Shown piece after piece: positions 17,156 to 26,642 of a DNA stretch of 64,000 nt. The notes under the pieces were generated by a model, which saw nothing but the letters and a program-made list of their open reading frames with translations, ran no database searches and had not been told where the DNA came from. The stretch covers positions 1-64,000 of the forward strand of contig JAGKWS010000002.1 in NCBI GenBank assembly GCA_021151685.1, read 5' to 3'. The stretch comes from Chitinophagaceae bacterium (lineage in GTDB: Bacteria > Bacteroidota > Bacteroidia > Chitinophagales > Chitinophagaceae). Every line of letters starts with the position of its first letter. Position 1 is the stretch's first letter. The position numbers and the translations under genes are program-made.

Positions 17156-19132
17156 TTATTGTCCCAGCATCAGCGAAACCTTATTAAAATCGGCAGCAGC
17201 ATTTATTACCTTCCTGAATGGTTCATAGGCATCGGCACTGTAGTGCAGTTGGTTATAAAACTCGCTGATGGTTACTGTCATCTGGTTGCCGTTTATCTTG
17301 TAGTCGCTATCAAAGCCACAGGTGGCTGTGCCCAATTCATTTTTAAAGTCTACATGCATTTTGGTTGCCTCTGGGTTCAGTATTTTGTACCCATCGGGTA
17401 TGGTAACGGTAATGGTGCGGGTAAGTGAATGGGGGTATGTAATATCTATGGGCAATTGTCTGTCGGCCTGTTGGTACAACTCTTGTTGCCTGCCTATTAC
17501 ATCACCTATCTTGAATATATATCTGTTTCCTGCTTTTTCAGTAAGTTCAGGTGTGCTCAGTGTAGCACTCATTATCAGAGGTTTATTGTCAAAATAGTTA
17601 TCAAACTCGGCACCGGATACACTATAGTCTAAAACCTGTTCAGGTTTTTCTGCCAATCCCGAAATTGACTGTACCAAATCTTTCAATTTGTCTTTGGGTA
17701 GCAACACAGCATACTCGCGTACACCCATAGCACTATATCCGGTAAACTGTATCTGGATGCGTGCCGTAGCTTCCATCTCTTTATCGAATGTGATAGCAGC
17801 ATCTATATTGTGCCGGCTTTCGGCAGGTGGTACCGGTGTTACAGTTCGTATATCTGTTATAGCGGTGGTCATGTCGCCCAGTGCGGTAGCCTTGCAAAAC
17901 AGAGCCTTGTTATCAATAACATCAGACATGGTGAATGGATAACGGATATAAACACTGGCGGGCGATAAAAACTTTTTCTGATTGGGGAAGTAAAAAACAT
18001 AATGTTGTAAACAACCCCAGTTTTCAAAATTATCATCCAGCACACGTTCGCTGCGGTCTGGTGCCATCCCCAGTTCATGCTTCACCCCCGCCATCTCAAA
18101 ACAATTTGCAAACAAACGAACCATACTGCTTTCGGTGGCTGTTTTCTTGCCAATTACCTGCTCCAATCGCCATCCTTTTTCGCTGGTTTCCTGTTTGTAC
18201 AGCGTTATGCCACCCTTTATTGCAGCTTCTATTTTTCTTATTTTTTGCTCTTCCTTATCATTATCGGTTATGCCGGCCTGTTCCAGAAACTTTTTTACCG
18301 CCTTGCGTTCTTTATCATCAGCATCGTAGGCGTTGTTATACAGTTTCTGCACCATCTCTTGCCATGTAAACACCCTCACACTACCCTTCTCTTCGGGCAG
18401 ATAGCTAATTTTATATTCTGCTCTTGCCATATACAGCTCGGGATAGCTGTATGTTTCATTACGCGACAATGGTGCTATGTCGTTCATTTCAGCAAAAATA
18501 TACCGGGTATTGCCCACCAGTGTATCGCTCACCGTTGGGAAACCATTGTATCCTTTTTCTTCAAACTTCAATCTGGCCGGCGATTGCAATTCGAAAGTAC
18601 CATGCAGCACCGGTATAGATAATTGATAGAGCTCTCTTCCAAAATAAGATGGTGGTTTTTTATATTCTACGTAAAACTCCACTACCGCATCGCGCACTAC
18701 CCCCTCCATGGCTATCGCCAGTGTGCGGCTACCATCTTCGTTCAGGTTTTCTTTTACCTTATCGCGTTGCACATCTATCACCTTACCATCTGGCAATATG
18801 GTTCTTGCCTTTATGTCTTTCAGCTCGTACCCGCTATACAACGGAAACGTAAGTTTGTTGAAGCTCTCCACACCTTTTTCATCCAGTAGCTTCACCGCGC
18901 GGTGTACGGTTACATAAGCCTCGGTTGTTTTGTCTGCTGTTACAAACCGCAACCTGGAGTTATCTTCCAGTATCACTGCAGGTTCTTTCCGGTATTTTTC
19001 TGGTATGGTTACCTTGCTTTTCGGGGTGTCGTCCCAGTAGCTGATAGTTGGATATTGAGCCCATAACGTGCCCGGCACACCGGCAAGTAGCACCATGGGT
19101 AAATATTTCAAAAAGTATTTGGCAAGTGGCAT
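17156..19132 (-). CDS. DUF3857 protein with degenerate transglutaminase-like domain
   Basis: A 658-residue exported protein with a signal sequence ending GTLWAQ. The DUF3857 part (~45-260) contains AYVTVHRAVKLLDEKG, KDIKARTILPDGKVIDV and a long beta region. The central ~330-440 segment is where the transglutaminase core should be. Instead of G-D-C-K-D it has IGKKTATESSMVRLFANCF, and the His and Asp motifs are also absent (NWGCLQHYVFYFPNQKKFL), so it looks catalytically dead. The C-terminal ~200 residues are beta-rich. It follows the paralog at 19139-21088 with a 6-nt gap. Its role is unknown; a partner of the intact paralog is plausible. Confidence 0.82.
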   Translation of the reverse strand: MPLAKYFLKYLPMVLLAGVPGTLWAQYPTISYWDDTPKSKVTIPEKYRKEPAVILEDNSRLRFVTADKTTEAYVTVHRAVKLLDEKGVESFNKLTFPLYSGYELKDIKARTILPDGKVIDVQRDKVKENLNEDGSRTLAIAMEGVVRDAVVEFYVEYKKPPSYFGRELYQLSIPVLHGTFELQSPARLKFEEKGYNGFPTVSDTLVGNTRYIFAEMNDIAPLSRNETYSYPELYMARAEYKISYLPEEKGSVRVFTWQEMVQKLYNNAYDADDKERKAVKKFLEQAGITDNDKEEQKIRKIEAAIKGGITLYKQETSEKGWRLEQVIGKKTATESSMVRLFANCFEMAGVKHELGMAPDRSERVLDDNFENWGCLQHYVFYFPNQKKFLSPASVYIRYPFTMSDVIDNKALFCKATALGDMTTAITDIRTVTPVPPAESRHNIDAAITFDKEMEATARIQIQFTGYSAMGVREYAVLLPKDKLKDLVQSISGLAEKPEQVLDYSVSGAEFDNYFDNKPLIMSATLSTPELTEKAGNRYIFKIGDVIGRQQELYQQADRQLPIDITYPHSLTRTITVTIPDGYKILNPEATKMHVDFKNELGTATCGFDSDYKINGNQMTVTISEFYNQLHYSADAYEPFRKVINAAADFNKVSLMLGQ

Positions 19133-19138
19133 ATCGGT

Positions 19139-21088
19139 CTATTTTTCGCTTGTCAGTACTACCGACTCTTTATATTGTTTTTTCAGTTTATCTATCATGC
19201 TGTTGTGTGCCACAAACTTTTGGGGCGGTATAGTAAGGCTGTCCAGCTTGTAGGTTTTGGTAAGCACCACTTTGTTGCCAATGGTTGCATAGTGGATAGT
19301 ATACCACCAGTAGCCATCCAGCTTGTTGCTGGCAGCAGGTGGCAAGTAAGATACTTTGTAGCCAACAGGTATGTCTAAAATGGTTACCTCTGTTTCGATG
19401 TCTTTGTACTTAAAGTAGTAAGGAACCGTCCTGTCGGCAGTGTCTATATAGCTACCATCAAAATTCCTCTTCAAATTCATATTTACATAATATTCTTTGC
19501 CTACTTGCTGCACATAGTCGCCAATGGTAAAGGTGGTTTCCAGCCGGCAATCATGCCTTTCGGTAGGTGCTACCGAAAATGTGTAGCCCGATTGTAAATA
19601 CTTGTTATTGCCACGGGTAGCTACATTTCTTGTCATCAGGTCTTTGTCCTTGTCCTTGGTATACAGCATGTTTATTTGCATATTCCACGACATATGTCCT
19701 TTAAAGTCTATAGACGCAGTGCCAGCAAGTGCTCTTCCGTCTATATGTACCTTGCTGGTGTCGGTGTATCCATGTTCATCAGCATTGGTCTCGGGTACTG
19801 TAATGATGGTATAGTTTTTTTCATCTATCCCTATCATGGCTTCCTTGCCTTGCAGGTTGTAGGGTATCTCGGCATATGGTATCAACGAGTGGGTACCATC
19901 CAGCAAAATCCATTTATCTGCTGGTTTTATGGCACATATCATATGATTGTCTACCAGTGGTAGTGGTGTTTCTTCGTAGGTATATGGTTTAGAGCGGGTA
20001 CCTATCCAAGTAAAGTATGCCGGTATGCCCGCATGGCGGCACATAGCCATCAGTATACTGGCCATATCTTTGCAGTCGCCAAACCTTCGCTGGTATATAG
20101 CTGCAGCTTGCCGGGGAATAAAACCTTCCAAACTATCTTCGAAGGCTATATACCTTATATTTTGCTGCACCCACTGGTATATACGTTTTGCTTTTTCATT
20201 ATTGGTTGCAGCACCAAGTGTTATTTTGTCGGTGGCTTCGTTTAGTTCTTTGTTCTCTGTTACGTTTATGTGGCGTATAAACTCATAGAAGTAGGTATAC
20301 AAGTTGTGGGGGGTACTGAGAAAAGGCACCTTTTCTCCCTTTTCATTGTTGTATGCGGCTATGTACGGTATTATGTGTAGGCCATGCCATGCCAGCGACG
20401 GTGCATCTTCAAAGCTACGGTAGGCGGGCAGGTTGCTGGCTGTAAATGTGTAGGTGATGTCATTTTTTCCCTCTTTTTGGGTACGTACTACTTTGTCGGC
20501 ATCGGCCCCCTTCAGCACAAATCGCATATCTACCGTTTTGGGGGCAGTTACTTCGTATACCGATTTTGCCACCCTCATGTTTTCCTGAAAATAGTATGCG
20601 GGCAACATATGCACATCGGTATGGCTCAGTGTATAGCCAGTTCTAATGAGAGCACCGGGTGCCAATCCGTCAAACGCTATCTCTGTTTGCCGGGCATCAT
20701 CGTAAAATATGTTGTTCTGCTCGGCATGTTGGGTGCGTACCGATGTACGTGTAATGCGTTTGTACCCTTTTTTAGCTGGTACCATTGCTTCCTCTTCATG
20801 GTCTTCCAACTTATTGAAATAACTATGATATATATATTCGGTATTGAACAGCGCAGGCGATTGTGGCCCTATCAGCAATTTTTCTTTCTTCGCTTCGCTA
20901 TATGCACTTAATTTGCCTGCCTTATTTATTACAGTCAGTTTCTCCGAAATGTCTGATATTACCGCCTGTTCATTGCTGTATTGTTTCATCAGCTCGTCGG
21001 TTGTTTGAGCTTGTGCCGTACCAACAAATATAGCAGCAGCAATACCCATAACTACATTCACCGGCATCATCTGTCTATTCCCTTTCAT
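19139..21088 (-). CDS. DUF3857 protein with intact transglutaminase-like domain
   Basis: A 649-residue exported protein with a signal region MMPVNVVMGIAAAIFVGTAQA. The DUF3857 domain (~40-270) is followed by a transglutaminase-like core with all three catalytic positions visible: Cys in RRFGDCKDMASILMAMC, His in PLVDNHMICAI and Asp in WILLDGTHSLIPYAEI. The C-terminal beta region (DUF2569-like position) follows. Such enzymes act on peptides or proteins in the periplasm; the substrate is unknown. It starts one nucleotide after the stop of the TPR/YwqK gene, so translation is probably coupled. Confidence 0.87.
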   Translation of the reverse strand: MKGNRQMMPVNVVMGIAAAIFVGTAQAQTTDELMKQYSNEQAVISDISEKLTVINKAGKLSAYSEAKKEKLLIGPQSPALFNTEYIYHSYFNKLEDHEEEAMVPAKKGYKRITRTSVRTQHAEQNNIFYDDARQTEIAFDGLAPGALIRTGYTLSHTDVHMLPAYYFQENMRVAKSVYEVTAPKTVDMRFVLKGADADKVVRTQKEGKNDITYTFTASNLPAYRSFEDAPSLAWHGLHIIPYIAAYNNEKGEKVPFLSTPHNLYTYFYEFIRHINVTENKELNEATDKITLGAATNNEKAKRIYQWVQQNIRYIAFEDSLEGFIPRQAAAIYQRRFGDCKDMASILMAMCRHAGIPAYFTWIGTRSKPYTYEETPLPLVDNHMICAIKPADKWILLDGTHSLIPYAEIPYNLQGKEAMIGIDEKNYTIITVPETNADEHGYTDTSKVHIDGRALAGTASIDFKGHMSWNMQINMLYTKDKDKDLMTRNVATRGNNKYLQSGYTFSVAPTERHDCRLETTFTIGDYVQQVGKEYYVNMNLKRNFDGSYIDTADRTVPYYFKYKDIETEVTILDIPVGYKVSYLPPAASNKLDGYWWYTIHYATIGNKVVLTKTYKLDSLTIPPQKFVAHNSMIDKLKKQYKESVVLTSEK

Positions 21089-21089
21089 A

Positions 21090-24000
21090 TCAATTTGTTC
21101 CTGTTAGTCGTCCGTAGCGATAGTGCCAAATATTGGTAGCCGAGTTGGCATCTTTTCGCCATTCGGTAGTGCCATGCCTTTCATTCCACTGGTAATTTAT
21201 AGTCAATAGCAGCACACCATTGGCATCCCGGTATTTTTCGGGGCCATGTTGCTCGCCATTTGTGTAGTTGCCTTCGTATATTATTTTGCCGTCAGTTGTA
21301 TATCGCTTCACGGTTCCATTCAGCCCCAATTCGTTGTATTGGCGTTCTTCACATACATTGCCATTGGTGTAGAAGGTGGCCATATTCCCTTTTATCAGCA
21401 AACCATCTACCGTCAGCTCTGCCGATTTGTCGCCATTGGCGTAGGTAGCCATTATTTTTTGCTCGCCTGTTTTCAGTCTTTTCTCGGGCAGCAGTTTGCC
21501 GTCCTTACCCTCATGGCTGTAGCCGGTCAGTTCGCCATCTTCATATATAAGTGCCAATGCCACCCGGCTATCATCGCTATAGTAGTGTTGTGCCCCTTCC
21601 TTATTGCCGTTACGGTAGTTGTATGTGGCTCTTAGTTTTTTGCCGCCCCATACCTTGTACAATCCATCCAGCTCATCATTTTTGTAATTCATTTCCAGCT
21701 CCAGCTCTCCCAGTTCGTTATATACCAGCCATTTACCCGTTTTTTCGCCATCGGCATATTGTCCTTTCTTCATCACTACGCCACTGGGAAAATACTCTGC
21801 AAAGGTGCTATCCTTGTTGCCATTGGTATAATATGCCTCTTCGCATATAGCACCGGTTATATATCTTTTTATGGCCTTTCCATCCACTTCAAAGTACCTT
21901 GTATCATATTCCGATTCTGCTATATTGTGTGGCTGTTGCCAATGGCTGTGTTTGGCATGGGTGGGCATGTGTGTGTAGCGTACACTATCACATACCTTTC
22001 CTGTGGTATCTACACAAGCTCTCGCTATGTTCAGGCTTCTATCAAAGTAGTATATATCTGTCAGTTCACCATTTACATTATATTCTTTATACCAGCCGTC
22101 GGTATTATCATTCAGGTAATATATTTCGTTCTTCAGCTTGCCATTTTGGAAGTAATATCGCCACAACCCTTGTTTCAAGTCGCCTTTGTACCATCCCTCA
22201 TGTTGCACATTACCATTGGCATACCATGCCGTCAGGTAGCCATTCCTGATACCATCGGTATATTCTGTTTCATTCATTTTTTTGCCGGTAGAGTACCATG
22301 CGGTATATAGCCCATGTGTGGTGCCATGTTTGTAATTGGCTTCCACGCTTTTGGCTCCATTGCGGTAGTAAACCGTTACCAGGCCATTTTTGTTACCATC
22401 CTCATTCAGCCTCATATGGGCACGCAGGCTGCCATCGGGGTAAAGTATATCATATTCTTGTATTCCTTTGCTATCATCTTTGGCCGCTATTACTTTCCCC
22501 TCGTTGTTGGTGAAGCGGATGCTTACCGGCAGGCCATTGTTTTTGCATTTGAACTCGGAATACATGCGCCCGCTGCGGGTGTATTCATAGGTTTCTACCT
22601 TCACGCCCTTGCGTACCTGTCCTTTTTCCGACAATCCTCCTCCATCATAATACTCCTCGTATGCACCGTTCATCTTACCATCTACAAATGTACTTTTTTC
22701 CTTTAATGAGCCCGATACATAAAAAGAATGGTATGGCCCATTCAGTTCTCCTTTATCGTACTGCACCTCTTCGTTCATAACACCATTGGCATAGTACGAT
22801 TTGAAATTGCCCTGACTTTTACCATTTTGCAATGTGGCTGTTTGTTTTAACTTGCCACTTGGGTAAAATGTAGCATACGTACCATCTGCTATCTGCGATT
22901 TTTCATACGTTACCGCCATTTGCATTTTACCATTGGCGTAGTATGTCTTCTCCTCTACCCTGTCGCTGTTTATCTTTTTACGAACGGCATATAGCCACCC
23001 GGCCCTGTTGTACTCATACTCTTCTACTACATCGCCACGCACATCCAGCTTGTGTATTTTATCTATAGTGCCGTTTCGGTGGTAATAGTACATGGTGTCT
23101 ACCGCTTCTCCGTTGCGGTAATACCCTTTCGATTTTGGCAGGCCGCTCTGAAAATAGGTTGTCCACCACCCCTCTCTCACGCCCTTGTTGTTGTGATAGC
23201 CACTGGCCAACAGTGTGTGGCTGTTGTTGTAAAAACTTACATTGCCCAGGTACTTTACATCGCCCTCCTCTTTATTGGCAATGCCAATAGCAATCAGGTT
23301 ATCTGCCGGAAAGTAATGATACACTTCGTTGGCTTTAGTACGTTTTTCATAATGCAGCACGCGGGTGGTTTGTATTTTTGTAAGGTAGTTGGTAGCTATT
23401 TTCTTTGCCTTCGTTACATCGCCACTTTTCTTTTTTGCAAGGTCATTTACATTCTGATAATTGAAACCAGAAAATAACGCCAGCATGTATCCTTCAAACA
23501 TATCAGTATCGTACAGGCCGGTAAGTAGTGGCACATAATATTGCATCACAAAATTGCTGTCGGCGCCATCATATTTCACCTTTTCCATAACCAATTGCAG
23601 TTGCCTGAAGATGTTGTCACTCAGTTCCATCTTCAGCTTGTACTTTTTACTGAGGGCCACCTTCGAGTGTATCAACTCATCAATTTCATCAAACAGCGGG
23701 TTACTGTATTTTTCGCCCCTGCCCTTGTAGTATTGGGCAGTTTCGTCGGTTCCTTCAGCAATGCCGGTCATTATCCCTACAGCTTGTTTGGCCAGCGATG
23801 GGTTTTGTGTCATCAGCAGCGATATTTGCGCTGCTATCATTGCCTCTGTTAGTCGCCCCTGCATGGTATAAATGGTGGCAGCTATATAGTGCGAACGGAA
23901 ATGCCCCGGATTGATAATAAGGGCTCTCTGTACACATTGCAGAGCCTCGTCATATTTATCTTGCTTGAACAGTACTATACCTTTTTCGTACCATGCCTGA

Positions 24001-24395
24001 TGGTCGTTGGGGTACAATCGGGTAAGCGAATCGTATAACCATATAGAACTATCTCTTTTGTGTCGGTAATCGTAGTTGGCAGCAAGTAGCAGCAGCAAAT
24101 CTCTGCGGGCTGGGTTTCGCGCCTTCAATCCTTCATCTATAGCTATTTTTGCCTGTAACCATGCGGTATCGGCCTGCAAAGCCATGGCCATTTCGTATTG
24201 CGCCAATGCGTAGTTCGTATCGCATTCATGCACTGCCCGGTAAGCATTAATAGCGTTCTTGTAGTCGGCACTGTCGTATAGCGAAATGCCTTGCAGTATT
24301 TTTTCCCGAGAGTCAATATAGGGTATCTGCGCCCCGGCAACATGAGATAGTAACAGAGCCGAGGCAGTAATGAGGTATAGGCGCATTGGCAGCAT
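21090..24395 (-). CDS. giant TPR plus YwqK/MORN-type repeat protein
   Basis: An 1101-residue exported protein. The signal peptide is MRLYLITASALLLSHVAGAQ, within ten residues of the start. Residues ~25-230 contain TPR units (YKNAINAYRAVHECDTNYA, YDEALQCVQRALIINPGHF). From ~380 to the end there are about twenty-five YwqK-type repeats of ~23 residues, such as NGKMQMAVTYEKSQIADGTY and GGLSEKGQVRKGVKVETY, with a Y-x-N-G-x-hydrophobic core. YwqK is named from a predicted antitoxin, but the repeat is a general MORN-like beta-hairpin. A longer frame begins with TTG at 24416, but that codon lies inside a -7 box, so the ATG at 24395 (or 24386) is preferred. It is first in the operon with the two DUF3857 genes. 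Confidence 0.8.
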   Translation of the reverse strand: MLPMRLYLITASALLLSHVAGAQIPYIDSREKILQGISLYDSADYKNAINAYRAVHECDTNYALAQYEMAMALQADTAWLQAKIAIDEGLKARNPARRDLLLLLAANYDYRHKRDSSIWLYDSLTRLYPNDHQAWYEKGIVLFKQDKYDEALQCVQRALIINPGHFRSHYIAATIYTMQGRLTEAMIAAQISLLMTQNPSLAKQAVGIMTGIAEGTDETAQYYKGRGEKYSNPLFDEIDELIHSKVALSKKYKLKMELSDNIFRQLQLVMEKVKYDGADSNFVMQYYVPLLTGLYDTDMFEGYMLALFSGFNYQNVNDLAKKKSGDVTKAKKIATNYLTKIQTTRVLHYEKRTKANEVYHYFPADNLIAIGIANKEEGDVKYLGNVSFYNNSHTLLASGYHNNKGVREGWWTTYFQSGLPKSKGYYRNGEAVDTMYYYHRNGTIDKIHKLDVRGDVVEEYEYNRAGWLYAVRKKINSDRVEEKTYYANGKMQMAVTYEKSQIADGTYATFYPSGKLKQTATLQNGKSQGNFKSYYANGVMNEEVQYDKGELNGPYHSFYVSGSLKEKSTFVDGKMNGAYEEYYDGGGLSEKGQVRKGVKVETYEYTRSGRMYSEFKCKNNGLPVSIRFTNNEGKVIAAKDDSKGIQEYDILYPDGSLRAHMRLNEDGNKNGLVTVYYRNGAKSVEANYKHGTTHGLYTAWYSTGKKMNETEYTDGIRNGYLTAWYANGNVQHEGWYKGDLKQGLWRYYFQNGKLKNEIYYLNDNTDGWYKEYNVNGELTDIYYFDRSLNIARACVDTTGKVCDSVRYTHMPTHAKHSHWQQPHNIAESEYDTRYFEVDGKAIKRYITGAICEEAYYTNGNKDSTFAEYFPSGVVMKKGQYADGEKTGKWLVYNELGELELEMNYKNDELDGLYKVWGGKKLRATYNYRNGNKEGAQHYYSDDSRVALALIYEDGELTGYSHEGKDGKLLPEKRLKTGEQKIMATYANGDKSAELTVDGLLIKGNMATFYTNGNVCEERQYNELGLNGTVKRYTTDGKIIYEGNYTNGEQHGPEKYRDANGVLLLTINYQWNERHGTTEWRKDANSATNIWHYRYGRLTGTN

Positions 24396-24413
24396 CTTTT
24401 GAACGATGTCTTT

Positions 24414-24421
24414 CAAAGATA
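24414..24421 (-). promoter_or_regulatory. -7 promoter element upstream of the TPR/YwqK operon
   Basis: Minus-strand TATCTTTG fits TAnnTTTG. It overlaps the first codon of the longest frame and therefore argues for the ATG at 24395. No clear -33 TTTG is seen at 19-21 nt. Confidence 0.55.
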
Positions 24422-24500
24422 GGCTAATGTGGCTAAGTTACGCATGGCTAACGTTGGGAGTATTGCGCAAAAAGTAACGCTACAATAGTGATTAAGTGCG

Positions 24501-25139
24501 TTATACGTGTACCAAGCCAGCCCGAATGGCATAAATTGCCAATCCGGTTCTTGTAGTGGTATTGAACTTTTTGAAAAGTGACTCCCGATACCCGTCAATA
24601 GTTCTTGTACTCAGCTTCATTTCGCTGGCAATCTCTTTATAGGTCATTTCGGTAGCACTATACTTGAGAAACTGCATTTCTTTCTCCGATATTTCTACAT
24701 TGAATTTGGCATCTTCTTCGCCCAGCTCATGCATCATTTTGCCTGTTACAAGTTCGGAATGGTAATATCCGTTTTTGCAAACCGAAAAAATGGCCACTTT
24801 CAATTCTTCGGGGTCCGAGTCCTTCAGGATATAGCCATGTGCGCCCGAGCGCAGCATTTTTATAACGTTCAGTTCCGTATCGTACATTGACAAGGCCAGT
24901 ATGCGCATGGTAGGCCATTTCTTATTTATGGCTTTTGCCGTCTCGTAGCCGTTCATTTCGGGCATATTAATGTCCAGAATGCATACATCTGGCAGCGTGT
25001 AGCTCTGTTGCAGCTTATCAATCAATTCTACACCATTTCCTGCCTCGGCCACTACCGATAGTCCATCGGTTTTAGACAGCATTTCTGCAACACCCCTTCT
25101 TAGTATCACATGGTCGTCGGCAATGGCAACTCGTATCAT
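24501..25139 (-). CDS. LuxR/NarL-type response regulator
   Basis: A 212-residue regulator. The receiver domain (~1-120) has the acidic pair DD in IRVAIADDHVILRRG, the phospho-acceptor Asp in VCILDINMPEMNGYE, Ser in LALSMYD and Lys in YILKDSDPEE. The C-terminal LuxR helix-turn-helix (~145-205) contains YKEIASEMKLSTRTIDGYR. It is the natural partner of the histidine kinase 64 nt upstream. The start is set at MIRVAIADD; an ATG four codons earlier is possible. Confidence 0.93.
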   Translation of the reverse strand: MIRVAIADDHVILRRGVAEMLSKTDGLSVVAEAGNGVELIDKLQQSYTLPDVCILDINMPEMNGYETAKAINKKWPTMRILALSMYDTELNVIKMLRSGAHGYILKDSDPEELKVAIFSVCKNGYYHSELVTGKMMHELGEEDAKFNVEISEKEMQFLKYSATEMTYKEIASEMKLSTRTIDGYRESLFKKFNTTTRTGLAIYAIRAGLVHV

Positions 25140-25203
25140 AGTACTATGCAAGATTTGTTCTAAAGGTACTTGAAAGTGACTGCATTAGCAAGGCGTAGTA
25201 CCT

Positions 25204-25998
25204 TTACGCAGCCACAACTGGTCTGTTTATCATAAGGCTGATGCTGGTACCCTTGCCCGGGGCAGATTCAATAGAAATATTTGCCTTCAGTACTTCGGCA
25301 CGCACATATATGTTGCTGAGACCAATACCACTTTTTCGGGTTTCAGATGTATCGAACCCCTTACCATCGTCTTTTACAATTACTACCAATTGCTTCGGAT
25401 TATAATTCAGAAATACATCAACCGCAGTAGGGGCGGCATGTTTCATAGCGTTACCTATAGCTTCTTGTATTATTCTGAATATGAGCAACTCCTGCTCCTC
25501 ACCTATTTCATATTCGTCGCCCTCGCAGTGCAACTCGCATTTTATATCTTTTTTGGCAGACCGTCTGTAGGTAATGTCTTTTTCTATAGCTTCTGCAAGG
25601 CCGGCATTCAGTACGTAGGCACTACTAAGCGAATGGCTTATGTTACGGAGGTCGGCTATAGCCTTTCCCAGTAGCTCGGTACAGTCTGTAGCTGTCAATA
25701 CAATATCCTCCTCGTGGCTGTTGCGCTTTATGTTGTGCAACTGCATTTTTACAATGCTGAGTAGTTGGCCAATGTTGTCGTGTATTTCCTCAGACAAATA
25801 ACGAAATGATTGCTCCTGCACCTCCATTCTGGACTGTAGTAGCTGGTTTTGATAGTTTATTTCCATAGTTTTCTTTTCCAGTAAAAACGCATATTGCCTT
25901 CTTTTATGAATAAAAAGGAATACGACCAACGTAATTGCAAATAATACAAATGTGATGGTGCCGACAATGAATATTATTATTGACCTATCTATGTTCAT
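25204..25998 (-). CDS. sensor histidine kinase, NarX/LiaS type
   Basis: A 264-residue kinase. One N-terminal membrane segment (IIIFIVGTITFVLFAITLVVFLF) is followed by a short coiled coil, the HisKA_3 helix with phospho-acceptor His (LSEEIHDNIGQLLSIVKMQL), and the HATPase region (IIQEAIGNAMKHA, VKDDGKGFD, GIGLSNIYVRAE, PGKGTSISLMI). There is no obvious extracellular sensor domain, so the signal may come from the membrane protein whose gene overlaps it by 14 nt. The regulator gene follows downstream. Confidence 0.93.
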   Translation of the reverse strand: MNIDRSIIIFIVGTITFVLFAITLVVFLFIHKRRQYAFLLEKKTMEINYQNQLLQSRMEVQEQSFRYLSEEIHDNIGQLLSIVKMQLHNIKRNSHEEDIVLTATDCTELLGKAIADLRNISHSLSSAYVLNAGLAEAIEKDITYRRSAKKDIKCELHCEGDEYEIGEEQELLIFRIIQEAIGNAMKHAAPTAVDVFLNYNPKQLVVIVKDDGKGFDTSETRKSGIGLSNIYVRAEVLKANISIESAPGKGTSISLMINRPVVAA

Positions 25999-26638
25999 GG
26001 GCCTTTTTTTGCGGATAGAAAAGTAAGGTCAGCAATATGCCAGAATAGGTAACAATATTGAGAATAGAATGCATATATAGCGTTATATTATAGAACTGAC
26101 GATTGCTGCGGTAGAAATACCCTACAAATTGCCAAAAGAAAAAACTGGCACTGTAATAAATGATAAAGCATGTCCAAAACCAGAAATGTACATGGTGTTG
26201 TACTTTTTCTATACTATCGTCTATCAGTATCTTGTACAAGGCATATAATGACATGGGTATAGCCAGTAAACTATTAAAAGTAATATAGTTGGAATTGAGG
26301 TGCCTGAGTGGCTGAAAAAAACAAATGTTCACCACCGCAGCAGCAATGTATAGCAATACAAGTGCCCAAAACACCCATTGTTGACTGAACCTTGTAGTAA
26401 TGAAAAAATATTTGGTAAGCAGTATGATCTCTATAACATTATACAAATGATATATCGGCAAGCGGTCATCATTATGCTGCCCTACTATGTAGGAAAACCC
26501 TTCGCAGGCAACGCAGGCAAAAATGATATTCAGTACTGTTTTCGCCCCTTTATCAAGGTCAGTAAACTTCCATATGCCAGCAAGGCATATGGAAGTTAAA
26601 ATAATTAGATAAAGGTAGAATAGTACTTCTTGTAACAT
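25985..26638 (-). CDS. seven-TM membrane protein, possible sensory partner of the kinase
   Basis: A 217-residue protein with seven predicted membrane helices (first LQEVLFYLYLIILTSICLAGI, last HSILNIVTYSGILLTLLFY). No family is recognised. The start at 26638 follows the stop of the upstream lipoprotein by 4 nt, and the 3' end overlaps the kinase start by 14 nt. This tight coupling suggests it works with the kinase (inference). Confidence 0.7.
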   Translation of the reverse strand: MLQEVLFYLYLIILTSICLAGIWKFTDLDKGAKTVLNIIFACVACEGFSYIVGQHNDDRLPIYHLYNVIEIILLTKYFFITTRFSQQWVFWALVLLYIAAAVVNICFFQPLRHLNSNYITFNSLLAIPMSLYALYKILIDDSIEKVQHHVHFWFWTCFIIYYSASFFFWQFVGYFYRSNRQFYNITLYMHSILNIVTYSGILLTLLFYPQKKAHEHR

Positions 26639-26642
26639 TGTA

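Noticed and set aside
21090..24395. YwqK repeats read as an antitoxin
   Set aside because: The name comes from one predicted system; there is no toxin-like neighbour and the protein is a long exported repeat rod.
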